A stretch of DNA of 64,000 nucleotides from an uncultured Erysipelotrichaceae bacterium (GCA_947167125.1 CAMVGT010000004.1:20456-84455), one strand, 5' to 3'; positions 16,474 through 29,381 are shown, counted from the stretch's first letter. A program made the numbers and translations. Notes: generated by a model from the sequence alone, not told the origin.

Positions 16474-17303
16474 GTATTCTCGATGTAAAGTTTGTACAGG
16501 GATTTATCAGATTATGCAATGACGGCTGGCTGCAGGGCTGGCATGAAAGAAACGGCGGCAACCTTTCCTACCGCATCAAGCCGGAAGAGGTTGAAGAAGT
16601 GAAGGAATACTTCCATGAGCCTTCCGAATGGAAAGAAATCGGAACATCCGTTCCGGATCTTGCCGGTGAATATTTCATGGTGACAGGTTCGGGAAAATAT
16701 TTCCGCAATGTCATTCTGGATCCGGAAGACACATCCTGCATCATTGAGCTGGATGACAAAGGCGAGAACTACAGAATTCTCTGGGGTTTATGCAATGGCG
16801 GCAGACCGACAAGCGAACTGCCTTCCCACCTGATGAACCATGAAGTGAAGAAAAAGGCAAGCAGCGGCACACACAGAGTCATCTACCATGCCCATACAAC
16901 CAATACGATCGCACTGACATTTGTTCTTCCTCTGAATGACGCAGTGTTCACAAGAGAGCTCTGGGAAATGGCAACGGAATGTCCGGTTGTCTTCCCGGAC
17001 GGCGTCGGGGTTGTCGGCTGGATGGTGCCGGGCGGCAGAGATATCGCAGTTGCGACAAGCGAACTGATGAAGAAATATGATGTTGCGATCTGGGCGCATC
17101 ACGGCATGTTTGCCAGCGGTCCGGATTTCGATACAACCTTCGGTCTGATGCATACAGTTGAAAAGAGCGCGGAGATTCTTGTCAAGGTTATGTCCATGGC
17201 ACCGCGCAAGCTGCAGACGATCACACCGCAGAATTTCCGCGATCTGGCAAAGGATTTCAATGTCAGTCTGCCGGAAGAGTTCTTATTTGAGAAAGGAGAA
17301 TGA
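16470..17303 (+). CDS. rhaD: Rhamnulose-1-phosphate aldolase
   Basis: A 277-residue class II aldolase. It starts with the typical GFIRLCNDGWLQGWHERNGGN and has RVIYHAHTTN and AIWAHHGMFASG, which carry zinc-ligand histidines; a conserved Glu lies in the preceding segments. It splits L-rhamnulose-1-phosphate into dihydroxyacetone phosphate and L-lactaldehyde. It overlaps rhaB by 4 bases, and its stop lies inside the ribosome-site region of the downstream isomerase. No lactaldehyde reductase or propanediol genes are in the window. Confidence 0.92.
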   Translation: MSILDVKFVQGFIRLCNDGWLQGWHERNGGNLSYRIKPEEVEEVKEYFHEPSEWKEIGTSVPDLAGEYFMVTGSGKYFRNVILDPEDTSCIIELDDKGENYRILWGLCNGGRPTSELPSHLMNHEVKKKASSGTHRVIYHAHTTNTIALTFVLPLNDAVFTRELWEMATECPVVFPDGVGVVGWMVPGGRDIAVATSELMKKYDVAIWAHHGMFASGPDFDTTFGLMHTVEKSAEILVKVMSMAPRKLQTITPQNFRDLAKDFNVSLPEEFLFEKGE

Positions 17304-17305
17304 TC

Positions 17306-18727
17306 ATGTTAGTTGAAACCAAAGCAAGAGTCGGCGTCTTCTCAATCGCGCTCGGCGCATATCTTCCTCAGTTCCCGTCCCTGGTTCCTGAATTTGAAGG
17401 CCAGTATGAAGCATTCAAAAAGACAATTCCGGACAGTGTTGAACTGATTGACGGCGGCATTGTCACAACCAAGGAACAGTCCATGGCGGCAGGTGACAAA
17501 TTCCGCGCTGCCGATGTCGACCTGGTCATCATGCAGCTGCTGACATACGCGACCAGCTATAACATGCTGCCGGCAGTCAGAGACCTTGATGTTCCGGTTG
17601 TTCTTGTCAATGTGCAGAAGCTGAAGGCTCCTGATTACGCACATACAGACAACGCGAAGTGGCTTGGCGAACTCTATGCCTGCGGCGCGGTCGGTGAAAT
17701 GACAGCAGACCTCAACAGAGCAGGAAAAAGATGCGCAGTTGTCACAGGCGTTGTCGAAGGCGGCGATCCTGCAGTTGCTAAGGAAATTGAGGAATGGTGC
17801 AAAGCTGCACAGGTCAGAAGAAGATTCCGCGATACCAACATTGCCCAGATCGGCAGACCCTATCCGGGCATGATGGACCTCTACATCGATGAAACCAATC
17901 TCTATCACAGAATGTGGCTGTATACAAAGCAGTTCGACTGGGAAAAGATGTGGGCAATCGCTGACAATATCACAGATGAAGACGCAATCCGCGCAAAGGC
18001 GGAAGACATCCTTGATACATTTGAAATCGAAGGCGGCGGCACAGTTGAAAAAGTCTGGGATATGGCAAAGTATGTTGTTGCCTTTGAACAGTGGGTCAAA
18101 GATGAAAAGCTCGGACTTGTCGCTTCCCATTATGACGGATTCGCGCAGGGAGTTGCCGGAAAACTGGATTCCATGTTAATCCCGGCATTCTCGATGCTGA
18201 TCAAGCAGGGAACTGCATGCGCAGTTGAAGGCGACATCAAAGTCGCGATGGCAATGTCCATTCTCAAGACATTCGCCGGAACAGGCCAGCTTTCCGAAAT
18301 GTATTCGATCGACTTCAACGAAGATATCTGCATCATCGGCCACAGCGGAAGCGGTGATGCGGACATCTCTCAGGCGCATAAGCCGACAATGAAGATTGTT
18401 CCGGTATTCCATGGAAAAACAGGCGGCGGCTATCTGACACAGTTCTATCCGCCGGTCGGCCCTGTTACCTATCTTGCAATCACCCAGGACAGAGACGGAC
18501 ATTTCAAGTTTGTCTGTGCTGAAGGTGTCAATGAAGAAGGCCCGATCTTCACATTCGGCGATACCAACATGAGAACCAGATTCTCAATCGGCGCAAGAGA
18601 ATTTGTCAATAAGTGGTCCGAAGCAGGTCCTACCCATCATATGGCAGCTGCCATCGGCAGACATATTGACACAATCGTCAAGGTAGCGAAGATCTTCAAC
18701 ATTCCGGTTGAAATCATTACACGGTAA
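17306..18727 (+). CDS. L-arabinose/L-fucose isomerase superfamily enzyme in the rhamnose operon
   Basis: A 473-residue protein of the AraA/FucI superfamily. It has the N-terminal GVFSIALGAYLPQFP, the middle TACAVEGDIKVAMAM (a conserved metal Glu), and a C-terminal GPTHHMAAAIGRH like the AraA end. It is not the classical RhaA. As the third gene of the rhaB-rhaD operon it is the only isomerase present, so it probably converts L-rhamnose to L-rhamnulose. Start taken at 17306, with AAGGAG 7 bases upstream; the ATG at 17300 is too close to that site. A different role on arabinose or fucose cannot be excluded. Confidence 0.75.
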   Translation: MLVETKARVGVFSIALGAYLPQFPSLVPEFEGQYEAFKKTIPDSVELIDGGIVTTKEQSMAAGDKFRAADVDLVIMQLLTYATSYNMLPAVRDLDVPVVLVNVQKLKAPDYAHTDNAKWLGELYACGAVGEMTADLNRAGKRCAVVTGVVEGGDPAVAKEIEEWCKAAQVRRRFRDTNIAQIGRPYPGMMDLYIDETNLYHRMWLYTKQFDWEKMWAIADNITDEDAIRAKAEDILDTFEIEGGGTVEKVWDMAKYVVAFEQWVKDEKLGLVASHYDGFAQGVAGKLDSMLIPAFSMLIKQGTACAVEGDIKVAMAMSILKTFAGTGQLSEMYSIDFNEDICIIGHSGSGDADISQAHKPTMKIVPVFHGKTGGGYLTQFYPPVGPVTYLAITQDRDGHFKFVCAEGVNEEGPIFTFGDTNMRTRFSIGAREFVNKWSEAGPTHHMAAAIGRHIDTIVKVAKIFNIPVEIITR

Positions 18728-18758
18728 AAAAGAAAAGATGCCTCCCGGCATCTGATTA

Positions 18759-18790
18759 AGACATTGGCAGGTGTGTCAGTGTCTTTTTTA
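18759..18790 (+). terminator. Terminator of the rhamnose operon
   Basis: Eleven-base stem (18759-18769 with 18774-18784, two G-T pairs) followed by six T. A second hairpin without a T-run, AGATGCC / GGCATCT, lies just upstream at 18736-18753. Confidence 0.8.
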
Positions 18791-19672
18791 TTCGGTTTCA
18801 CCGACCTGTTTTTCAAGCGTATCCAGGAAAAGCTGCGCCTGCCGCGAAAAGATCTGAAACTTTCTGTGAATGATAAACATGCGGGTTGTCAGCGGCGGGA
18901 CAATCGGACGGAATACAATACTGCCGTCTTCAGAACTGTCCGCGAGATGTTCAAAAGACAGACAGTATCCGAATCCTTCCTCCGCAAGAAGAATCGAATT
19001 ATGTGCAAGGTCATAGGTCGAAACGATGTGCATCCGGTGTGCGTCATCACCGAAGAAGCGCCCGAGATCTTTCTGCATTGCCTGCCTTGAAACATGAAGA
19101 GGCAGATCAAGAAGATCGCTTTTTGCAACGCTGTTTTTTTCCGCAAGAGGATCATCTTTCCTCATCCAGACACCCCATCTGTCTTCCAGGGGCAGGGCGA
19201 GCGAGCGGTACTTTGCATGGTCCGGATCTTCCGCTATGACAAGATAATCCAGAAAGCCGCTGTCGAGTTTTTCCTTGAGCATTTCCGTATCGCCGGTATA
19301 CATGTGATAGCGGATCAATGGATACTCATCTTTCAGCGCATTCATAGTCTGCCCGAGAATTCTCACAGGTTCGCCTTCCGCCGCCCCGATCCGGATATCT
19401 CCTTCAACCGTTTCTTCGTTTCTTCTGAATTCATCCAGGGTCTGATCGGCCATTGAGACGATATCTTCTGCCCTTAAACGCAGACGGATGCCGTCATTGG
19501 TCAGACGGACAGAATAATTTGAACGTACAAACAGTTTGGTTCCGAGTTCTTCTTCGAGCTCTTTCATTGCACGGGAAAGAGACGGCTGGGAAATATGCAG
19601 AGAACGTGCAGCGCGGGTGATGCTTTCATCACGGGCTACCTGAATAAAATAGCGAAGTACACGGATATCCAT
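18788..19672 (-). CDS. LysR-family transcriptional regulator
   Basis: A 294-residue LysR protein. The N-terminal winged helix (1-60) has SITRAARSLHISQPSLSRAMKELEEELGTKLF, and the C-terminal periplasmic-binding-like effector domain follows. Start taken at 19672 because GGAGG lies 6 bases upstream and the family N-terminus (MDIRVLRYFIQV) begins there; the longer frame adds 50 unrelated residues. It is divergent from the small protein/GH1/AEC/AKR/GH1 gene run and is the likely activator of that locus. The effector is unknown. Confidence 0.88.
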   Translation of the reverse strand: MDIRVLRYFIQVARDESITRAARSLHISQPSLSRAMKELEEELGTKLFVRSNYSVRLTNDGIRLRLRAEDIVSMADQTLDEFRRNEETVEGDIRIGAAEGEPVRILGQTMNALKDEYPLIRYHMYTGDTEMLKEKLDSGFLDYLVIAEDPDHAKYRSLALPLEDRWGVWMRKDDPLAEKNSVAKSDLLDLPLHVSRQAMQKDLGRFFGDDAHRMHIVSTYDLAHNSILLAEEGFGYCLSFEHLADSSEDGSIVFRPIVPPLTTRMFIIHRKFQIFSRQAQLFLDTLEKQVGETE

Positions 19673-19760
19673 AGTATACCTCCATAGATATTCTAGCATT
19701 GAATAACTAACTATGTATATTCGATATTTGATATATCTTGTTCCTGCATTTAGATTATAG

Positions 19761-21454
<1,694 letters not shown>

Positions 21455-21461
21455 TAAAAGC

Positions 21462-21490
21462 AGACTGCCGGCATTGACCGGCAGTCTTTG
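21462..21490 (+). terminator. Weak terminator/attenuator between GH1 and AEC genes
   Basis: Perfect 10-base stem AGACTGCCGG / CCGGCAGTCT but only a short TTTG tail. It could trim expression of downstream genes rather than end the transcript. Confidence 0.5.
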
Positions 21491-21514
21491 AATGCGGAAG
21501 AAAGGGACAAAGAT

Positions 21515-22447
21515 ATGAATGTTCTGACTACATTATTTCCGGTATTCTTTATGATGGCACTCGGCGCAGTGTCAAGAATACGCGGATGGATTACCCCGGT
21601 GCAGAAGGAAGGCGCCAGAAGTCTTGTCTTCGGTGTCCTGTTTCCGGTATTGATTTTCAATGCAATCTTTACATCGAAACTTTCCGGTACAACTGCGCTG
21701 ATTATTCTCTATGTCACATGTGCATTCATTCTGGCATACCTGATCGGAAAACTCGTTTCAAAGTTTACAGGTGACAGATACGGCCATCTGACTCCGTATC
21801 TGATGACAACATGCGAAGGCGGCAATGTGGCACTTCCGTTATATTCGACGATTGTCGGAGCAGGGTACGCGATCAATGTGGTCACATTCGATATGGCAGG
21901 AACGATTATCGCGTTCATCCTGATTCCTGCTCTGATTACAGCGAAGACTTCCGGGTCCATGGACACAAAGCAGATGCTGAAAAAGATCTTTACCAACTCA
22001 TTTGTGGTCGCAGCAGGACTCGGTCTTCTCTGCAATCTGAGCGGTCTGTACGGCATTCTGGAAACATCTGCGCTTTTCGATCTTTACACCGGAACCGTCA
22101 ATACGATTCTTGCGCCGATTTCCGGCGTGATCCTCTTTACACTCGGCTACGATCTTAATGCTTCGGCGGAAATGATCGGCCCGATCGCAAAAGCAGCACT
22201 GGTCAGAATCTTCTGCGGCGCACTCACAATCGGAGGCTTCTTCCTTCTCTTCCCGTCTTTGATGACTGATCCCATCTATCGGACAGCAGTGATTCTCTAT
22301 TTCATGAGTCCGACCGGATTTGCGCTGCCGACCCAGCTCAAGCCGCTGGTCAAAGATGAATCGGAAGAAGCGTTCATGTCTTCCTTCATTTCAATCTTCA
22401 TGATCATTACCCTGATCGTCTATGTTATTGTTGCATTAACCTATTGA
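21515..22447 (+). CDS. AEC-family transporter
   Basis: A 310-residue protein with about ten hydrophobic helices in two halves, typical of the auxin efflux carrier family: LFPVFFMMALGAVSRIRGW at the start, CEGGNVALPLYSTIVG in the middle and SPTGFALPTQ near the end. Bacterial members carry organic acids or other small anions. Start taken at 21515 behind AAGGGA; the longer frame adds nine charged residues. It lies between two GH1 genes and just ahead of an aldo/keto reductase, so its cargo may be a product or aglycone of beta-glucoside breakdown. That is inference. Confidence 0.8.
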   Translation: MNVLTTLFPVFFMMALGAVSRIRGWITPVQKEGARSLVFGVLFPVLIFNAIFTSKLSGTTALIILYVTCAFILAYLIGKLVSKFTGDRYGHLTPYLMTTCEGGNVALPLYSTIVGAGYAINVVTFDMAGTIIAFILIPALITAKTSGSMDTKQMLKKIFTNSFVVAAGLGLLCNLSGLYGILETSALFDLYTGTVNTILAPISGVILFTLGYDLNASAEMIGPIAKAALVRIFCGALTIGGFFLLFPSLMTDPIYRTAVILYFMSPTGFALPTQLKPLVKDESEEAFMSSFISIFMIITLIVYVIVALTY

Positions 22448-22456
22448 TGACAGATT

Positions 22457-24753
<2,297 letters not shown>

Positions 24754-25106
24754 CCGGCATTCATTTCGAAAGCACGGTACGGTTTTAAAGACATACCGTA
24801 TTCCATGAGGAATATGCGGGAAAACAATCGGTGTCCGGGATTCCACCGGCACTGCCGCAAATAATCTGAAAAAGTAAGATCTGTCTCTTTGCGGAATACC
24901 GCAGGGAGACAGGTTTTTGTTATACCCGGTTCATCTGCTGTCTGCGGCATGGTGAGTGGCTGAATGAAGTGCAGAAGAAAACGCGTTGCTGCCACTGCAT
25001 GCGGTTTTCACGGAGCAGACAGACGATATGCTTATGTACATATCATTTTTCTTTGCCGGCATTTATTGATTTGGTATATTCTGAAGGAAGAAAGGATACC
25101 GATAAT
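24754..25106. other. 353-base intergenic region with no gene
   Basis: It holds a small hairpin near 24785-24801 (TACGGT...ACCGTA) and the strong terminator at 24881-24918. The rest is unremarkable; an open frame reading into the next gene from 24969 has no ribosome site or recognisable sequence. Confidence 0.6.
24881..24918 (+). terminator. Terminator downstream of the GH1 locus
   Basis: Interrupted stem CTGTCTC..TGCGG / CCGCA..GAGACAG with an AATA loop, then GTTTTTG. Confidence 0.8.
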
Positions 25107-25715
25107 ATGATGATTGATGAAATGAATGTGACAGCTGTTCATACAAGAGCTTCTGATGTTTTGCTGAACGGCGAAAAGGTCCTGCGTGTTGAGAAACATG
25201 AAAAACTGGATATCTTTGATGAAAACACATACGTACTTGTGAACGGTGTTCAGTTTCATAACGGGACGATTGAAGTGAAAATGCTGAGCCGTCTGCTTCC
25301 GGATGCACCGGATTTTGCAAGGGGATTTATCGGCATTGTTTTCCGTGTAAATGAAAACGGATCGGAATTTGAGTCCTATTATGTCCGGCCTACAAACGGA
25401 AGGCATCCCGATCCGGTCCGTGCTTCTCACGGCAGCCAGTATTTTTCCTATCCCGGATATACATTTGCCTATTTCCGTGAACACGGAATTACCGGTTATG
25501 AAGCACCCTGTGACATCGGATTGGATGAATGGATCGATCTGAAAGCTGTGATTCATGATGAAAATGCAGAATTCTATGTCAATGATATGGAAAATCCGGT
25601 TCTGTGTGTGAACGGAATGAAGCACGGCAAAGGAATCAAAGGCGGACTTGGATTCTATGTGGATACAGGCACAGAAGCTTTCTATAAAGACCTGAAAGTA
25701 ACCGCGGATGATTGA
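25107..25715 (+). CDS. Concanavalin A-like (lectin/glucanase fold) protein of unknown role
   Basis: A 202-residue protein that looks like a single beta-sandwich. FHNGTIEVKMLSRL, FIGIVFRVNENGSEFESYYVRPTNGRHPDPVRASHG and GLGFYVDTGTEAFYKDLKV follow the strand order of the DUF1080/LamG-like lectin fold. There is no signal peptide or membrane segment, so it would be cytoplasmic unless exported otherwise. It may bind or act on a sugar; no catalytic site is evident. Start at 25107 behind AAAGGA at about 10 bases spacing; 25110 is also possible. It is monocistronic between two terminators. Confidence 0.6.
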   Translation: MMIDEMNVTAVHTRASDVLLNGEKVLRVEKHEKLDIFDENTYVLVNGVQFHNGTIEVKMLSRLLPDAPDFARGFIGIVFRVNENGSEFESYYVRPTNGRHPDPVRASHGSQYFSYPGYTFAYFREHGITGYEAPCDIGLDEWIDLKAVIHDENAEFYVNDMENPVLCVNGMKHGKGIKGGLGFYVDTGTEAFYKDLKVTADD

Positions 25716-25751
25716 AAAGATCGCCCATACTGACTGTTTTTGTCTATAATA

Positions 25752-25779
25752 AGTTCCGTAACAATACGGAGCTTTTTTC
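25752..25779 (+). terminator. Terminator overlapping the ribosome site of the next gene
   Basis: Nine-base stem AGTTCCGTA / TACGGAGCT, loop ACAA, then six T. The GGAGC that should act as ribosome site for the gene at 25782 lies in the 3' arm, so the hairpin could also limit its translation. A TATAAT -10 (25745-25750) sits just upstream. Confidence 0.7.
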
Positions 25780-25781
25780 AG

Positions 25782-26588
25782 ATGAAATATATATTTTTAA
25801 CTGCTGCTGCTTTCGCGGTCTGTATCGCCGCCGGATTTCTGCTGACAAAACTGATCTGGCGGAACGCAAATCTTTCACGGAAAAAGCTGGTGCTTCGTTC
25901 CATCCTTCTCGCTATGGCTGCAGCAATTGCAGTAACAGGATCGTATTTATCGGTTTACTATCATGCCGACCCGGAATGCGAAACCTGTCTCATAAGTTCG
26001 GATTCGGTAAATGTTGAAGAAATCAGATCCGGATATTTCTTTGACGGAAAGGGTACAGAGCAGGCTTTGATTTTCTACCCCGGCGCAAAAGTCGATACAA
26101 AGGCTTATGCACCGTTAATGTATGAAATTGCGGAAAACGGAACGGATTGTTTTCTGATTAAAATGCCGGCGCATATGGCGGTACTTGGCATCAATAAAGC
26201 AGAGGCTGTCATGAATGAGTATTCCTATGACAGCTGGTATCTCAGCGGCCATTCATTGGGCGGAACAGCTGCTTCTCTGTTTGCAGTGAATCATCCCGAA
26301 AAAGTGGACGGTCTGATACTTCTGGCATCCTATCCGACAAAGGAAATCAGCGACAGCATCGGACTGCTGTCTGTTTACGGAGAAAACGACGGATGCCTGG
26401 AAAAAGAAGTCTATGAAGAAAATAAAAAATTCTGGCCGTCTGATTCTGCAGAATATGTAATCGAAGGCGGCAATCATGCGGACTTCGGTTTATATGGTGC
26501 ACAAAGAGGAGACGGACAGGCGGAAATCACCCCGGAAGAACAGATCAGGGAAACAGCAGATCAGATTCTGACATTTACCGGAAACTGA
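25782..26588 (+). CDS. Membrane-anchored alpha/beta hydrolase
   Basis: A 268-residue protein. Two hydrophobic helices (about residues 3-22 and 38-58) precede an alpha/beta-hydrolase domain with nucleophile Ser158 in GHSLGG, an acid in YGENDGC and His in EGGNHADFG. The domain should face outside the cell. It looks like a small esterase or lipase-like enzyme of the dienelactone/BAAT group; the substrate is unknown. Start at 25782 uses GGAGC, which is buried in a terminator hairpin. The next gene, a leader-like peptide, follows 83 bases later on the same strand. Confidence 0.75.
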   Translation: MKYIFLTAAAFAVCIAAGFLLTKLIWRNANLSRKKLVLRSILLAMAAAIAVTGSYLSVYYHADPECETCLISSDSVNVEEIRSGYFFDGKGTEQALIFYPGAKVDTKAYAPLMYEIAENGTDCFLIKMPAHMAVLGINKAEAVMNEYSYDSWYLSGHSLGGTAASLFAVNHPEKVDGLILLASYPTKEISDSIGLLSVYGENDGCLEKEVYEENKKFWPSDSAEYVIEGGNHADFGLYGAQRGDGQAEITPEEQIRETADQILTFTGN

Positions 26589-26671
26589 TATGATATATGT
26601 ACAGGCAGCTCCGTAATGATGATTCTTATATGTTTTCAGGCTGGTGAATGATAATGCAAAGGAGGAAAAAC

Positions 26672-26839
26672 ATGAATCCGGACAGAACTGAAACAAAGAT
26701 TGAAGAAACAGAACGCAAAGAAGCGGAAACTCTCAGCATGGAAGATCTTGAAAAGGTTGACGGTGCAGGCAATCCTTTTGCCGATGTGCCGCGTGTACCG
26801 TTAAAGGAGATTGATGATAAAATCCGCAATAACGGCTGA
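26672..26839 (+). CDS. Small leader-like peptide (55 aa), possible RiPP-type precursor
   Basis: A 55-residue peptide with an excellent ribosome site (AAAGGAGG, 6 bases from ATG). The charged N-terminal half leads into LSMEDLEKVDGAG, which resembles leader peptides of bacteriocins and other ribosomal peptides (LSxEEL-E-VxGG), here with Gly-Ala-Gly at the cleavage position. The following segment NPFADVPRVPLKEIDDKIRNNG has no Cys, and few Ser/Thr, so lanthionine chemistry is unlikely. No modification enzyme or peptidase-containing exporter adjoins it; the MATE exporter downstream is on the other strand. It could equally be a small regulatory protein. A terminator follows. Confidence 0.55.
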   Translation: MNPDRTETKIEETERKEAETLSMEDLEKVDGAGNPFADVPRVPLKEIDDKIRNNG

Positions 26840-26893
26840 ACCGACAGCCGTATTGATCCAATCATGTAAACGGAAATCATAATTGAGAAACAG

Positions 26894-26926
26894 AAAAAAG
26901 TGCGTGCAGATGCAGGCACTTTTCAT
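26894..26926. terminator. Bidirectional terminator between peptide and MATE genes
   Basis: Eight-base stem AAAAGTGC / GCACTTTT with a 12-base loop that can itself pair (TGCA/TGCA). Confidence 0.8.
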
Positions 26927-26949
26927 ATGGAAATCTGTTTTTATAACGC

Positions 26950-28305
26950 TCAGTATCCGCCCTGTTCTGAATAGCGTTTCTGCTGGCGGATATAATATGT
27001 CACCATCAGAAGGCATGTGACCATCCATCCGACCGGATAGCCGAAGCCGACTGTAACCGGGGTGTTGGAGATGAAGCGGGTCATGATGAAGAGATAGGTC
27101 TGACGGATTGCGACAAATCCTGTCAGCATCAGGATCATCGGTCCTCTTGAATCGCCGCGTCCTCTTAAAGCTGCGGCAAGCACCTGGTTGATGCAGTTGG
27201 TAAGCATGAAGAAGACGTTTGTTCTTAAGAAGATGGCTCCCCAGCTGACAACTTCCGGATCGTTTGTAAACAGGGAAACAGAAGGGGAGGCGAAGATGAA
27301 GATGACTGCCGCGATGCCACCTGTGACAAGAAGCGTCAGCACGTTGGCTGTGATGGTACCCTGGTGGGCACGCTTGAATTTGCCGGCACCGATATTCTGG
27401 GAAACAAATGTTGTGGCAGCCATTGCCATGGAACTCATCGGCAGCATGATAAACATATCGATCTTGTTGTAGCAGCTCCATCCTGCCATGACAGCGGAAC
27501 CGAAGTAGTTGATATACGACTGCACAAAGACATTGGAGAAGCTTGTAATCACTGACTGAATGGCAGTCGGCAGACCGACACCGAACACCCGTCCGAGAAT
27601 TTCCGTATCAATCTTCATGTCCCTGAGTGTGAATTTATAGACATCATCTGTACGGATCAGAAGAATCAGTACAAGCGCTGCCGAGATGAACTGCGCAATG
27701 ATTGTCGCAAGAGCGACACCGGCAATTCCAAGATGGAAAATCAATACAAAGGCAAGGTCGAGAACGATATTGACGATGCTTGTCAGAATCAGGAAATACA
27801 GAGGTCTTATTGTATCGCCGACCGCTCTCAGGATGCCGCTGCCGATGTTGTAGATCATCAGACCGGAAATGCCGGCAAAATAAATGCGAAGGTAAGTAAC
27901 AGCGCTGGAAAAGACATCATCCGGTGTGCTCATCATGTGAAGCATCGGTTTTACCAGTGCTATGCTCAGTGCCGTAAAGACCACGCACAGGATAAAAGTG
28001 GATGTCATGACGGTTTCCACTGCATCATGGAGACGTTCCATATTCTTCGAGCCGAAGAACCGGCCGATAATAACGCCGGCACCGACGGAAAACCCGTTAA
28101 AGAAGAATACAAACAGATTGACAATCATTGTCGTTGATCCGACTGCGGCCAGGGCCTGTGTGCCGACGAAGTTTCCGACAACGATGGAGTCAACGGTGTT
28201 ATAAAGCATCTGGAAAATATTGCCCAGCATCAGAGGCAGGGAAAACATAATGATCTGTTTCGCGATATTGCCGCTGGTCAGATCTTTCGCGGTTGTTTTT
28301 GCCAT
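26950..28305 (-). CDS. MATE-family efflux transporter
   Basis: A 451-residue protein with about twelve membrane helices in two homologous halves. It begins with SGNIAKQIIMFSLPLMLGNIFQMLYNTVDSIVVGNFVG, the standard MATE opening, and its second half has FSNVFVQSYINYFGSAVMAGWSCYNKID. It exports cationic drugs or metabolites in exchange for Na+ or H+. Start at 28305, behind AAAGGAAC; the longer frame adds 49 residues with no homology. A second MATE gene lies at 50.6 kb. The cargo is unknown. Confidence 0.88.
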   Translation of the reverse strand: MAKTTAKDLTSGNIAKQIIMFSLPLMLGNIFQMLYNTVDSIVVGNFVGTQALAAVGSTTMIVNLFVFFFNGFSVGAGVIIGRFFGSKNMERLHDAVETVMTSTFILCVVFTALSIALVKPMLHMMSTPDDVFSSAVTYLRIYFAGISGLMIYNIGSGILRAVGDTIRPLYFLILTSIVNIVLDLAFVLIFHLGIAGVALATIIAQFISAALVLILLIRTDDVYKFTLRDMKIDTEILGRVFGVGLPTAIQSVITSFSNVFVQSYINYFGSAVMAGWSCYNKIDMFIMLPMSSMAMAATTFVSQNIGAGKFKRAHQGTITANVLTLLVTGGIAAVIFIFASPSVSLFTNDPEVVSWGAIFLRTNVFFMLTNCINQVLAAALRGRGDSRGPMILMLTGFVAIRQTYLFIMTRFISNTPVTVGFGYPVGWMVTCLLMVTYYIRQQKRYSEQGGY

Positions 28306-28468
28306 ATTGTTCCTTTCCGATTCCGCAGACTGCGGCTTTGCAAAAGAATCATATAACAATTCCGGCATGCACGGGGAAAAAAACGAACCGCAGGCATGTA
28401 GGAAATCCATCCTTCCTGCAGGTATAATAATCTGTAATAGAAGTGAAACCACTGGCGGAGGAAACCTT

Positions 28469-29245
28469 ATGAAACTGATTGCGTCGGATTATGACGGAAC
28501 ACTGCGGTTTGCGGAGAAAATGGAACAGCGTGACCTTGAAGCGATTGAACGCTGGCGGAAAAACGGAAATCTGTTTGTGATTGATACCGGACGTTCCATG
28601 GAATCCATTCAGATGGAGGCGGATAAGAACGGCCTCAAAGCGGATTATTTCATTACCAACAACGGCGGAATGGTCTATGACGCTGATCAGAATGTGATGG
28701 CATCCTCTTATATGGATCCCGATCTTGCCAGAGAAATTATGGACTATGCGCATACGCAGGAACATATGGTCTGCTTTGTGGCAAATGACGGATACTACCG
28801 CCACAGGATCATGATTCATCCGGATCTTGAAGAAAAGCGGTATCTGACCCTGGAGCCGGATCTTACGGAAGAAGAACTGCGGCAGACAGGAAAATACGCG
28901 CAGATCGTTCTTTCCTTTGATGATACGGAATCCGCTTCAGCCGCTGCTGAATATATTACAGATATTTATCCCGAACTGATCTGCTATGCCAACCGCTATG
29001 TGGCCGATGTTGTGCGCAGGGATGTTTCCAAAGCAAACGGACTGAAGATGCTGATGGAAAAGATCGGAATCGGTGTCAATGATGTCTATACATTCGGGGA
29101 CGCGGACAATGATATTCCTCTGATCCGTTTCGGCGTGCATGGGGCATGCGTGAGCTCAGCGCTTCCCCATGTAAAGGAGAATGCGCGCATCGTATGCGAG
29201 CATATCGCAGAGCTGATTGAGCTGATTGAGCACTCAGAGATCTGA
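28469..29245 (+). CDS. Cof-type HAD-superfamily phosphatase
   Basis: A 258-residue HAD hydrolase of the C2B-cap (Cof) group. Motif I is ASDYDGTL at the N-terminus, NNGG follows, and motif IV is TFGDADNDIPLI near the end; Lys in SKANGL precedes it. Such enzymes dephosphorylate small metabolites such as sugar phosphates or cofactors. Start at 28469 behind GGCGGAGG; earlier starts overlap the MATE promoter region. A TATAAT -10 (28423-28428) gives a 5' leader of about 35 bases. It is monocistronic. Confidence 0.88.
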   Translation: MKLIASDYDGTLRFAEKMEQRDLEAIERWRKNGNLFVIDTGRSMESIQMEADKNGLKADYFITNNGGMVYDADQNVMASSYMDPDLAREIMDYAHTQEHMVCFVANDGYYRHRIMIHPDLEEKRYLTLEPDLTEEELRQTGKYAQIVLSFDDTESASAAAEYITDIYPELICYANRYVADVVRRDVSKANGLKMLMEKIGIGVNDVYTFGDADNDIPLIRFGVHGACVSSALPHVKENARIVCEHIAELIELIEHSEI

Positions 29246-29381
29246 TCAAAAGCAGTATTCTTGCAAAAAGACGGCAATCAAAGAATGTTTGATCCCTTAT
29301 CTTAAGAAATATGTAGTATGATTTTATTGTAATCAATCACGTAACAAATCATTGCATAGGATCAGTAAGGAGAGAAAAAAA

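Noticed and set aside
26672..28305. A bacteriocin locus made of the leader-like peptide and the MATE transporter
   Set aside because: The MATE gene is convergent, separated by a bidirectional terminator, and is not the type of exporter that processes leader peptides.
29327..29347. A possible Rex operator (TTGT...ACAA) upstream of the HPr-lactate dehydrogenase gene
   Set aside because: Only the outermost 4 bases of each arm match and the spacing is too long for the Rex consensus.
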